From Paenibacillus eucommiae (GTDB lineage: Bacteria > Bacillota > Bacilli > Paenibacillales > NBRC-103111): a DNA stretch of 64,000 bases. This document shows, piece by piece, positions 42,482 to 50,794 of this stretch. A model generated the notes under the pieces. That model saw only the letters and a list, made by a program, of their open reading frames with translations, made no database searches and was not told where the DNA came from. The position numbers and the translations under genes were made by a program. Within the stretch, counting starts at the first letter, position 1. Each line of letters begins with the position of its first letter. The stretch lies in assembly GCF_017874215.1 (NCBI RefSeq), contig NZ_JAGGLB010000027.1:85387-149386 (forward strand), in the 5' to 3' direction.

Positions 42482-44245
42482 ATGATGCGGTCGATTTTTG
42501 CAAAATTGGTATTTGCCTTTATGGTTGTGTTAATTCCTTTGTATGCATTGAGTTTGATTATGAACGAATCAGCGTCCCGCAGTGTGAAGGAACAGATTAC
42601 GGCCTCGCTATATTCACGGGCACAGTTCTATATGTATTCTCTTGAAACGGACTTCAACCGCATTATTCGTCTCGAACAGGAATTTGTAAACGATTCCGAT
42701 TTGAATAAGCTGAGCAACTCCGCCGATATTATGGAGGATTTCGACAAGACCATTGTCATCAACAGACTTCGAAGCCGTCTTGGATTGTTAAAAACATCAA
42801 ATCCATATATCTTGAATGTCGGCATATCGATCGCTTCGATCAATCGGACGTTATCCACCGGCGATATTATCGGCCCGATCGACCAAAGCTTATTCCGTCA
42901 GCTTTCTCAGCCTACGGACCGTTATGTGTCACCATTTCTGACTTACAACGACCGTTTGTTCATCAGTGTCCCTTATCCGGAAATAGGCAGGCGGGAAGAC
43001 CAGCAATTTGTCATTGCAGTGGAGATCGACAAGGCGGAGATCAGCAGCGTTCTTCACCGGATCGCCGACAATGCGGAAGGCGGTGTTGCGCTATTCGACA
43101 ACCGCTTGCGCTGGCAAGTTGCCCATCGTCCGTCAGGCAAAGGCGATATCGATGCGGCAGAGCTGGCACGGGGGCTCGGACTGTTGTCCGACTCCGAGAG
43201 CGAAGCTTCGGCTGAGTCCGGTTACCGGACAGTTACCTACGGCGGAACGCCGTATATTGTTGCCTTCGAACAATCCCCCACCCTAGACGCAACACTGCTT
43301 ACATATCTGCCGGAACAGGTTGTTCTTGGCTCATTGCGAAAGTATCGCGACGGCTACTGGGTAATTTCGCTTGTCTCGGCAATCGTGGTCGTCCTGTTCT
43401 CTTATTTGATCTACCGTTTAATCCATCAGCCGCTGCGTACAATGGTAGTAGCCTTTAGAAAGGTCGAGCACGGCAATTTGGACGCTCCGATCGTTCACAA
43501 GAATCGGGACGAATTCTCCTATTTGTATTCGCAATACAACAGCATGATCGGTCGGCTGAAGGTGCTTATTCACGAAGTGATCGAACATCAATACCGCGTG
43601 CGTTTATCCGAATTAAAGCAGCTGCAGCTGCAGATCAACCCTCATTTTTTATACAACAGCTTTATCATCATTTATCGTATGGCTAAAGTCAATGAAACGG
43701 AAAATGTGATGCGGTTCTCCAAATATCTCGGAAGTTATTACCAGTATATTACGCACAACAGTCAACAAGAGGTGCCGCTCAAGGAAGAATTGGATTTCGT
43801 CCGTACGTATGTTGAAATTCAAAAATACCGCTACGCCGGGAATGTTCATATCGATTTTCCGGATCCTCCGCCATGGGTTGGTCTCATTCCAATACCCCGG
43901 CTGATCCTGCAGCCGCTGCTCGAAAATTGCTACAAGCACGGGTTGATCGATCCGGAGAGGGATGGCATTATCGCAGTTTCTTTCCGTGTAAGCGAAAACC
44001 GGGACGAACTAACCATCGGCATAGAAGACAATGGGGATTCCTTGGAGGATACCGAACTGCTGCGTCTAAGACAATCGCTTGACGCCGAGCTTGAGCCGCC
44101 CGAATCGACCGGGCTATACAATGTGCATCGCAGGCTTCGCATCAAATTCGGAAATGAAAGCGGTGTACGGCTGGAGCGCAGCCAATTGGGCGGTCTCAAA
44201 GTGGAAGTCGTTCTTCCCCTTTCTTTGACGCCGCCGGACGAGTAA
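42482..44245 (+). CDS. YesM-type sensor histidine kinase
   Basis: A 587-residue membrane kinase. A first membrane helix (residues ~8-25) and a second (YWVISLVSAIVVVLFSYLIY, ~295-315) enclose an extracellular sensor domain of about 265 residues. A HAMP linker (QPLRTMVVAFRKVEHGNLDAP) follows, then the His_kinase domain with phosphoacceptor His388 in QINPHFLYNS and a HATPase_c domain (ENCYKHGL, IEDNGD, GLYNVHRRL). This is the class that pairs with AraC-type response regulators and controls sugar uptake and glycan-degrading genes in Bacillales. AAGGGGG precedes ATG 42482; ATG 42485 is also possible. The response regulator gene begins 14 bases after its stop. Confidence 0.95.
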   Translation: MMRSIFAKLVFAFMVVLIPLYALSLIMNESASRSVKEQITASLYSRAQFYMYSLETDFNRIIRLEQEFVNDSDLNKLSNSADIMEDFDKTIVINRLRSRLGLLKTSNPYILNVGISIASINRTLSTGDIIGPIDQSLFRQLSQPTDRYVSPFLTYNDRLFISVPYPEIGRREDQQFVIAVEIDKAEISSVLHRIADNAEGGVALFDNRLRWQVAHRPSGKGDIDAAELARGLGLLSDSESEASAESGYRTVTYGGTPYIVAFEQSPTLDATLLTYLPEQVVLGSLRKYRDGYWVISLVSAIVVVLFSYLIYRLIHQPLRTMVVAFRKVEHGNLDAPIVHKNRDEFSYLYSQYNSMIGRLKVLIHEVIEHQYRVRLSELKQLQLQINPHFLYNSFIIIYRMAKVNETENVMRFSKYLGSYYQYITHNSQQEVPLKEELDFVRTYVEIQKYRYAGNVHIDFPDPPPWVGLIPIPRLILQPLLENCYKHGLIDPERDGIIAVSFRVSENRDELTIGIEDNGDSLEDTELLRLRQSLDAELEPPESTGLYNVHRRLRIKFGNESGVRLERSQLGGLKVEVVLPLSLTPPDE

Positions 44246-44259
44246 AGGAGGTATTTGCA

Positions 44260-45918
44260 ATGAACAGGCTGCTGATCGTAGACGATGAGAAAGTGATTGC
44301 CGATGGCATTTATGAATTATTCGAACAATCGGCCATTGCCGACTTGGACATTTATCGTGCGTATTCCGGGAAAATGGCGCTGAAGCTGCTCGGAAGGACG
44401 AAATGCGATGTCGTATTAAGCGACATCGCAATGCCCGGAATGGACGGTTTGCAGCTGCAGCGGGAAATACACCGTTTGTGGCCGCAGTGCAAAGTCATTT
44501 TTTTGACCAGTCACAACGACTTTCATTATGCTCACAATGCTTTGAGAAGCGGCATTTTTGATTATATGTTGAAAACCGAGGAAGACGATAATATCGTCGC
44601 CGCCGTGCAAAGAGCACTAGACAGTCTGGAAGCGGAGCGGAGAAACGAAGCGTTCATAGATCAGGCGCGCAAGCAGCTCCATGAGGCACTCCCCGCTTTA
44701 AGCAAGGAGCATTTGCGTAAAATTTGCAATGGCATCTTCGCAACTGTGGACATTACGCCCTCAACGTTCGCCGAGCTGCACATTCCGCTCGACGCTTCCA
44801 AACCGGTCTGGCCGATTATCGGACGTGTTGACGATTGGAAAGGTTACGAAAGCGCTGCGGATCGGGCGTTGTTGGCCTATGCGCTGCAGAACATGAGCGG
44901 GGAATATTTTGTCTCTGAGGAATTCTATATGATTCCGCTCGATAGCACCCATTTTGCGATGTTCGTGCAAGGGAGTGAAAGGGAGGGGGGGCCGGAAGCT
45001 GATGAACGTTACTCTGGGGAGCATCAGTTTCGCTTGTTTATCGTGGAAACGTTGGAGATGATCCGCTCTTCCATGAAGCAGCTGTGCAAACTTCCCGTCT
45101 CTTTCGCCGTCGGACAAGGCCCGGTTCAGTGGGATCGGCTTTATCAAGTATTCGAGCGCCTGCGCAAACTGCTCGTACGAGGCCTCGGCAGCAGTGGAGA
45201 AATGATCGTGTGCGAGGGTACGCCATTTGCCGATGCACCCTCCGTTGCTTCAGACAGTCATCGTCAATCGGTACAGACGATTATTCGACGGCTCGGCGAC
45301 ATCGAATTGACGGACCGGCGCCAGCATGACCGGTTTGCAGAGGTGGTTCAAGAGCTGCAAGCATGCCTCGCATCCGGGTTCAATACTTCTCTGTATCTTG
45401 AAGTGTATTACTCACTTGCTGCCCACCTATTGTCCGAGATGAGCCGGTGGGCGCCGCATTTGCTGCAAGCCGATACAGGGATCGAGTCGATCCTGGAGTT
45501 CCGAGCGGAGAAGCCCTATATGATCGCACTTGAGGATTTGAGCAAGCTGTCAGAACGGCTCTTGGACGAAAGTATCGCGGATCAGCGCGAGCGGACTCAC
45601 CAGGTTATCCGCAAGCTGCATGCATATATAGCGGATAATCTTGACCGGGATTTATCGCTGACTGCGCTGTCCGATGTGGTTTACTTGAACCCTATTTATT
45701 TGTCCCGGCTGTATAAGCAGACGACAGGAATCGGACTGGTCGACTACATTAACGACATTCGCATGCAGAGGGCGAAATCGTATCTCGCTGAAACGCAGGT
45801 CAAAATACACGAAATCGCCAGGAGCATAGGAATAGAAACGTCGACTTATTTCGCCCGCTTGTTCAAGCGCAGAGAAGGTATCACACCGCAGGAATACCGG
45901 GATCGGTTCAACAAGTAG
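44260..45918 (+). CDS. YesN-type response regulator with AraC DNA-binding domain
   Basis: A 552-residue protein. The receiver domain (residues 1-125) has LIVDDEK, phosphorylation site Asp55 (VVLSDIAMPGMDG), TSHND and the Lys in FDYMLKTEEDDN. A middle region of ~320 residues is typical of the long YesN group. The C-terminal ~100 residues are the AraC/XylS double helix-turn-helix (LTALSDVVYLNPIYLSRLYKQTTG, IHEIARSIGIETSTYFARLFKR, GITPQEYRDRF). TAAAGGAGG lies eight bases before ATG 44260. It is expected to activate the neighbouring carbohydrate genes; the conserved region after its stop codon, found again at 47839, is a candidate target. Confidence 0.95.
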   Translation: MNRLLIVDDEKVIADGIYELFEQSAIADLDIYRAYSGKMALKLLGRTKCDVVLSDIAMPGMDGLQLQREIHRLWPQCKVIFLTSHNDFHYAHNALRSGIFDYMLKTEEDDNIVAAVQRALDSLEAERRNEAFIDQARKQLHEALPALSKEHLRKICNGIFATVDITPSTFAELHIPLDASKPVWPIIGRVDDWKGYESAADRALLAYALQNMSGEYFVSEEFYMIPLDSTHFAMFVQGSEREGGPEADERYSGEHQFRLFIVETLEMIRSSMKQLCKLPVSFAVGQGPVQWDRLYQVFERLRKLLVRGLGSSGEMIVCEGTPFADAPSVASDSHRQSVQTIIRRLGDIELTDRRQHDRFAEVVQELQACLASGFNTSLYLEVYYSLAAHLLSEMSRWAPHLLQADTGIESILEFRAEKPYMIALEDLSKLSERLLDESIADQRERTHQVIRKLHAYIADNLDRDLSLTALSDVVYLNPIYLSRLYKQTTGIGLVDYINDIRMQRAKSYLAETQVKIHEIARSIGIETSTYFARLFKRREGITPQEYRDRFNK

Positions 45919-45920
45919 AA

Positions 45921-45990
45921 TACGGCCGACGAAAGTTGAAAATGTACGATAGCCGCAGCTCCGATCTCTTTTTATAATTAAATTAATAAA
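45921..45990 (+). promoter_or_regulatory. Conserved promoter region, copy A
   Basis: Shares GACGAAAGTTGAAAATGTAC, GATAGCCGCAGCTCC and CTCTTTTTATAAT with the region in front of the sugar-binding protein gene at 47943. The TATAAT is intact and no -35 box is at standard distance, which suits activation by the AraC-type regulator. Confidence 0.55.
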
Positions 45991-46083
45991 CAAGGCACCT
46001 ATATTGCGAAAAGGAATAAAAATCCGGAGAAATCGATCCAATTCCTGCAATTTTTGAAAAGTGTGACAGGGAGAGATAGAAGC

Positions 46084-46146
46084 GTGATTAGAGTAGCAAC
46101 GATTGGCTACGGGCATTCTCAGTGTGCTGACTTGTCTGAAAGCTAG
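46084..46146 (+). pseudogene. Truncated start of a Gfo/Idh/MocA-like dehydrogenase
   Basis: GTG 46084 behind GGGAGAG opens a 20-codon frame reading MIRVATIGYGHSQCADL, the first strand and glycine loop of a Rossmann-fold sugar dehydrogenase, then stops. The rest of the gene is missing. Confidence 0.5.
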
Positions 46147-46265
46147 AGAATCAGCCAAGACGGGAACTCTTCAGCAGATAAGCTTGTAGAGTCGGACTGT
46201 TCGGGAGACGGAGCGGTTCGGGGGGAACGACGAAATGATCGGAAAGGCGAAAGGGCATCGGCGCT

Positions 46266-47636
46266 ATGAATAATGAAGCAGTGTACATCGGCTCAAGAAA
46301 AGAAATGTTCATCGACGAATGGTTGATCGCACATAAACGCAATGTCAGGCTGCGTCTCCACGAGCCCCAGCGGCAAGAAGTCGTATTGACGTTCGATCGC
46401 CCTTGGGAGGGGCCGCACTGCGGCTATGTTACGGCGATCAGGGATGGCGGTCTAATCCGGCTGTATTATCGCGGATATTCGCCTGATGATATGTCGGAGG
46501 AACAGGTGGTATGTTGTGCGGAAAGTGAGGACGGTATTCATTTTGCAAGGCCGAGGATCGGCTTGTTCGAATTCCAGGGGACTTCGGATAACAATGTAGT
46601 GCTGCAAGGCCAGGATGCGCACAATTTCTCGCCATTTCTTGATGGCAATCCGAAGGTGCCGGCCCATGAACGGTACAAAGGAGTCGGAGGGCAGTACACG
46701 ACTTCGCCGCATTTGCGCAACGGTTCGATGTACGGCTATGTATCTACAGACGGAATTCGCTGGTCGAGAACGCGCGAGGAGCCCATTATTGGCGACGGCG
46801 GCTTCGACTCGCAAAATGTGGCGTTCTGGGATGTCAACCTAAAGCAGTATCGATGCTATAATCGCTACTGGGAACCAAGTGATCATTACTACCGCGCTAT
46901 ACAAAGCACGCTCTCCCCCAATTTTACGGATTGGGGACCGCAGACAAGAAACGAATATGGAAAGGGGAGCCCTCTGGAGCATTTCTACACGAATGCGACG
47001 ATCCTATGCCCCGGAGCGGAGCATCTGTACATGGCGTTTCCGATGAGATTGTTCGAATCGCGGCAAACGGTGGAGGACCATCCTTATCCAGGCGTTAGTG
47101 ATGCTGTTATGATGACGAGCCGAGACGGAGTACATTGGGATCGGACGTTTATGGAAGCATGGCTGCGGCCGGGCGGCGACCTAAGAAACTGGACCGATCG
47201 CAATCAAATGGTCGCTTGCGGTTGCATTGAAACCGCCTACAATGAATTTTCGCTTTATGCGTTGGAACATTACCGGATGACCGACTGCCGATTGCGCAGA
47301 GTGACTGTACGGAAACACGGATTCGCATCCGTCTATGCGGGGTACGGAGGGGGCGAATTTACAACCCGGGTCGTTCGATTCGCAGGAACCCGTCTGCTGC
47401 TCAATTATGCGACCTCCGCGGCCGGACTGATCAAGGTCGAGGTATTGGACGAACATGAGCGCGTGCTTCCCGGCATGTCGTTCGACGACATGGAACCGAT
47501 GTACGGCGATGAACTGGAGGGCGAAGTGCGTTGGACATCCGGAGCGAGTCTTGATGCGGTTAAGAATAAACCGGTTCGGTTCCGGTTTTGGTTGAAAGAT
47601 GCGGATTTGTATGCGCTGTGCACAAGTACAAATTGA
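46266..47636 (+). CDS. Propeller-fold glycoside hydrolase-like protein, paralog 1
   Basis: A 456-residue cytoplasmic protein (no signal peptide). It resembles five-bladed propeller glycosidases of the GH32/43 type: an N-terminal acidic residue in KEMFIDEWLIAHK, repeated blade motifs such as DGGLIRLYYRGYSPD, CAESEDGIHFARP and SRDGVHWDRTF, and SDGIRWSRT. The catalytic set cannot be assigned with confidence. It is a clear paralog of the protein at 59469-60899, sharing IGxRxExFxDEx.I, the PWEG motif, CYAESEDG and QNVAFWDVNLKKYRCY-like segments. It follows the YesM/YesN operon and is probably under its control. Exact substrate unknown. Confidence 0.75.
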   Translation: MNNEAVYIGSRKEMFIDEWLIAHKRNVRLRLHEPQRQEVVLTFDRPWEGPHCGYVTAIRDGGLIRLYYRGYSPDDMSEEQVVCCAESEDGIHFARPRIGLFEFQGTSDNNVVLQGQDAHNFSPFLDGNPKVPAHERYKGVGGQYTTSPHLRNGSMYGYVSTDGIRWSRTREEPIIGDGGFDSQNVAFWDVNLKQYRCYNRYWEPSDHYYRAIQSTLSPNFTDWGPQTRNEYGKGSPLEHFYTNATILCPGAEHLYMAFPMRLFESRQTVEDHPYPGVSDAVMMTSRDGVHWDRTFMEAWLRPGGDLRNWTDRNQMVACGCIETAYNEFSLYALEHYRMTDCRLRRVTVRKHGFASVYAGYGGGEFTTRVVRFAGTRLLLNYATSAAGLIKVEVLDEHERVLPGMSFDDMEPMYGDELEGEVRWTSGASLDAVKNKPVRFRFWLKDADLYALCTSTN

Positions 47637-47666
47637 ACCGGCCGATCGATTTCGTTCTTCTCAGTC

Positions 47667-47915
47667 TGGCTGCGGCGGCTCAGAGGTTTGCGGAAGGAGA
47701 AATACCGAAGAATATGGTGTGAGAGCAGTGTCTTTTCTGTAAGGGGGTCAAAAACATGATGCGGTCGATTTTTGCAAAATTGGTATTTGCCTTTATGGTT
47801 GTGTTAATTCCTTTGTTCAGTGGGATCGGTTCAACAAGTAGAATACGGATGACGAAAGTTGAAAATGTACGATAGCCGCAGCTCCAATCTCTTTTTATAA
47901 TCAAGTTAACAAACA
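47667..47915 (+). pseudogene. Decayed duplicate of the YesM/YesN pair, fused ends
   Basis: 47667-47816 repeats 42393-42543 almost exactly: leader, AAGGGGGTC ribosome site, ATG and the first 20 codons of the kinase. It then jumps to GTTCAGTGGGATCGG, which equals 45124-45138 inside the regulator gene, and from GGGATCGG on continues with 45899 onwards, the last codons and the downstream promoter region of the regulator gene. So an ancestral second copy of both genes lost about 3.3 kb, apparently in two deletions joined at the short repeat GGGATCGG. The fused frame is not functional. Confidence 0.85.
47841..47905 (+). promoter_or_regulatory. Conserved promoter region, copy B, before a sugar-binding protein
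   Basis: Same sequence as copy A with about six changes in 75 bases, including TATAAT (47896-47901). It leaves a ~40-base leader to ATG 47943. Conservation through the decay of the surrounding duplicate suggests it is in use. Confidence 0.6.
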
Positions 47916-47942
47916 AATAATGTTTGCAAAGGGGATACAACG

Positions 47943-49628
47943 ATGAAAGGAACGCAAATGTGGACCCAAATCATAATGGTCATTGCAGCGTCGCAGCTTC
48001 TTTTCTTCACTGCAGCCAGCTCCAAGTCGGGCTCAGGAGACAATCAGCTCAGGAATAAACCTTCTGAAGCTGTCCTTATAGAAACCGGCAGCGGGGGAGC
48101 GGAGAGCCAGGCAGTCACTGAGCTGCTTGGCAAATACGACCCGCCGATTGAGATTACGAGCGCGCGTATCGTCGATGCTACCTATAAGTACAATACGGGA
48201 GAAACGATTGAAAATAATATTTGGACGAAAGCGTATTTGGATGAGCTGGGAATCAAGCTGAAATACGACTGGGTAATCGGAAACGATCAAGCCGAGCAGA
48301 AGATGAATGTTGCGTTCTCTTCAGGCCATATGCCGGATTTTACGCTGGTAAACGCCCTTCAATTGAAGCAGCTTGCGGATGCCGACATGCTGTTGGATCT
48401 GACCGACATTTACGACATGTACGCTTCGCCGCTTACAAAAAAGCTGCATGTGGAGGTCGGCACCCAAGCATTGGAAGCTGCAACGATCGGCGGCAAGCTG
48501 ATGGCGATCCCGGAAAGCGGTGCGACGATTGAAAACGCGCAGATGATATGGCTTCGGACCGACTGGCTGCAGAAGCTGAGTTTACCCGAGCCGAAGACGA
48601 TGGACGATCTGTTCCAGATTGCCGAAGCATTCGCCAAGCAAGATCCGGACGGCAATGGCAAGAATGATACGTACGGCATGTTTTTGTCGAAGGAGCTTCT
48701 CATAGACGGGTTTTTCAGCGGCTATCACGCTTATCCAAGATTTTATTTGAAGGATGCATCAGGTGCGCTTGTATATGGCAGTATTCAACCGGAGATAAAG
48801 CCGGCGCTGCAGAAACTCCAGGATATGTACAAGGCGGGGCTGTTCGACAAAGAGTTCGGTGTCAAGCCTTTCGACAAAGCGGCGGAGGATGTTAAGGCTG
48901 GTAAAATCGGTTTTATGTTCAGCTCAATGTCAAGCCCGATATTTCCACTAAAAGATAGCAAGAAAAATGATCCCAAGGCGGAATGGAGTTCTTATCCGCT
49001 CGTTTCCACTGATGATAAACCGGCTTTGGCGCAAACTCCAGCCGCGACGATCTACAACTATTATGTTGTGAAGAAGGGGACGAAGCACCCGGAAGCGCTC
49101 TTGAAGATGATCAACCTGTACGCGGAAAAAGGTTATGGAGAGCATCCGAATCCGGTATATTTCATAAACAATGGGGTGGAGACGTTCAAATATGCCCCGT
49201 TCAAGGTATGGCCGCCGGAAGACAGTCTGGACACACAGCGGAGTATAGCTGCTGCTCTGCAAACCGGCGACACATCCAAGTTAAGGATGGATCAGAGAAA
49301 TATCTATGACATGATCATTAATTATCAGTCAAACGGCGACGTTAATGACTGGGAAATGGAGCGTGTCTACAGCGACAAAGGGTCGTTCGGCATTCTTGAT
49401 CAGTACTTGAATGAGAACAAGCAGATCAAGAGCGCGTACTTCGGGACACCTACCAAGACGATGGCATTGAAGGGCTCAACAGCGTATGCCATGGAAATAG
49501 AAACGTATACAAAAATAATTATGGGGGCACCGATTGACGAATTCGACCGGTTTGTCGATCAAAGGAACAGACTTGGCGGAAGCCAGATTACGCAAGAAGT
49601 GAACGAATGGTATATGAAACAGAATTGA
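47943..49628 (+). CDS. Family-1 extracellular solute-binding protein lacking the lipobox cysteine
   Basis: A 561-residue substrate-binding protein of the long LplA-like type found with YesM/YesN systems. Features are an N-terminal hydrophobic stretch (IIMVIAASQLLFFTAASS), a spacer, and the two-lobe binding fold with a calcium-type loop KQDPDGNGKNDTYG near residues 230-245. In relatives the signal ends in a lipobox such as LTACSS; here the residue in the Cys position is Ala25, so the protein could not be lipid-anchored and would be secreted or held by the uncleaved signal. AAAGGGG lies eight bases before ATG 47943. No permease or ATPase gene follows. It would need partners encoded elsewhere. 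Confidence 0.85.
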   Translation: MKGTQMWTQIIMVIAASQLLFFTAASSKSGSGDNQLRNKPSEAVLIETGSGGAESQAVTELLGKYDPPIEITSARIVDATYKYNTGETIENNIWTKAYLDELGIKLKYDWVIGNDQAEQKMNVAFSSGHMPDFTLVNALQLKQLADADMLLDLTDIYDMYASPLTKKLHVEVGTQALEAATIGGKLMAIPESGATIENAQMIWLRTDWLQKLSLPEPKTMDDLFQIAEAFAKQDPDGNGKNDTYGMFLSKELLIDGFFSGYHAYPRFYLKDASGALVYGSIQPEIKPALQKLQDMYKAGLFDKEFGVKPFDKAAEDVKAGKIGFMFSSMSSPIFPLKDSKKNDPKAEWSSYPLVSTDDKPALAQTPAATIYNYYVVKKGTKHPEALLKMINLYAEKGYGEHPNPVYFINNGVETFKYAPFKVWPPEDSLDTQRSIAAALQTGDTSKLRMDQRNIYDMIINYQSNGDVNDWEMERVYSDKGSFGILDQYLNENKQIKSAYFGTPTKTMALKGSTAYAMEIETYTKIIMGAPIDEFDRFVDQRNRLGGSQITQEVNEWYMKQN

Positions 49629-49790
49629 ACCGAAAAGCATGTGCTCGGGAGCGTGAATGAGTCATGCCGGCTTATTACAGTACGGAGGTGAGGTCATGTA
49701 GCATAGCAGCATCGCAGCGGTATCGAGAGATTATTTTACAGAGTATACGATTATTTGATTCATTCATAAAGGTTTGAGGTGACAGGACAA

Positions 49791-50690
49791 ATGTTTATTG
49801 ATATCCATGCGCATGCATACAGAAAGCCGGTTCCTTTTGTCGTCCAGTTTTGCAGTGCAGAGCAGCTCATTGAACGGTATGACGAACTGGGAATCGAGAA
49901 GGGAGTCTTGCTCCCGATCGTAAGTCCCGAAATTTATATTCCTCAAGCGAACGAAGATATTCTCGACATGGCTGAGAAATACCCTGACCGGTTTATTCCT
50001 TACTGCAATGTAGATCCGCGCGCCCTGACGAATTCGGCGGAAGCGCCGCTTGACCGCATACTTTCTTATTACAAGGAAAGAGGCTGCAAGGGGATTGGTG
50101 AGGTCATGATCAATTTGCCTCTGATGGATCCGTTAGTGCAAAATTTGTTTCGGCATGCGCAGCGTGTAGGCTTGCCAATCGTTTTTGACGGCTCCGACCA
50201 GGTCGGGAACGATTTCGGCTTATATGACGACCCCGGCTTGCCGCAACTGGAGCATACTTTGCAAAGGTACCCGGATTTGATCATTTTTGGACATGGACCA
50301 GTATTTTGGGCGGAAATTGGCCGTTTGGAAACGCCGGGAGAAAGAGCGTTTATTTTCGGTTTGAACGGTGGTATGGTCGGCAGATTGCCTCAAGGGCCAA
50401 TAAAGGAAGAAGGGGTTGTGCCCAAGCTGTTCCGGAGATACCCGAATCTTTATGGTGATCTGGCCGATTATACGGCTTGCAATGCTATAGCCCGCGATCC
50501 AGAGTACGGGCCTAAATTCCTGGAAGAATTCCAGGACAGATTGTTTTTCGGTACCGATATTTGTTTTCCAACCATGCCAGTTCCATTGATCGATCTGCTG
50601 ATCGATTGGCGTGATAGCCAAAAAATCAGCGAAGCCGTGTTTAATAAAATCGCTCGGGAAAATGCCAGGAAATTTTTTGGACTGAACTAG
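49791..50690 (+). CDS. Amidohydrolase-family protein (COG2159 type)
   Basis: A 299-residue TIM-barrel hydrolase of the amidohydrolase superfamily. The HxH metal site is His6 and His8 (FIDIHAHA). Later elements are CKGIGEVMI, LPIVFDG, LIIFGHGPVFW (metal His) and FFGTDICFP (catalytic Asp). This subgroup includes decarboxylases and lactonases acting on carboxylated aromatic or sugar compounds. ATG 49791 lies nine bases after GAGGTG; a GTG at 49779 overlaps the ribosome site. Located between sugar-binding and beta-helix genes, it may process an acidic sugar or lactone released by the locus. Substrate unknown. Confidence 0.85.
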   Translation: MFIDIHAHAYRKPVPFVVQFCSAEQLIERYDELGIEKGVLLPIVSPEIYIPQANEDILDMAEKYPDRFIPYCNVDPRALTNSAEAPLDRILSYYKERGCKGIGEVMINLPLMDPLVQNLFRHAQRVGLPIVFDGSDQVGNDFGLYDDPGLPQLEHTLQRYPDLIIFGHGPVFWAEIGRLETPGERAFIFGLNGGMVGRLPQGPIKEEGVVPKLFRRYPNLYGDLADYTACNAIARDPEYGPKFLEEFQDRLFFGTDICFPTMPVPLIDLLIDWRDSQKISEAVFNKIARENARKFFGLN

Positions 50691-50794
50691 AAGTTTCTCC
50701 CAAAGCTGTGCGCGGAGCTCTTCTCCGGATTGTTTTACATGCATCTTATATGGTCTGATCATTATGAAAGTATCATATTAAAGGAGCTAAAAAC

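Larger units (their letters stand above)
45919..46265. other. Intergenic region with candidate promoter and gene relic
   Basis: The first 75 bases are nearly the same as 47839-47915 and contain TATAAT (45973-45978). A truncated dehydrogenase start follows at 46084-46146. The rest up to the propeller gene has no further gene. Confidence 0.5.
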
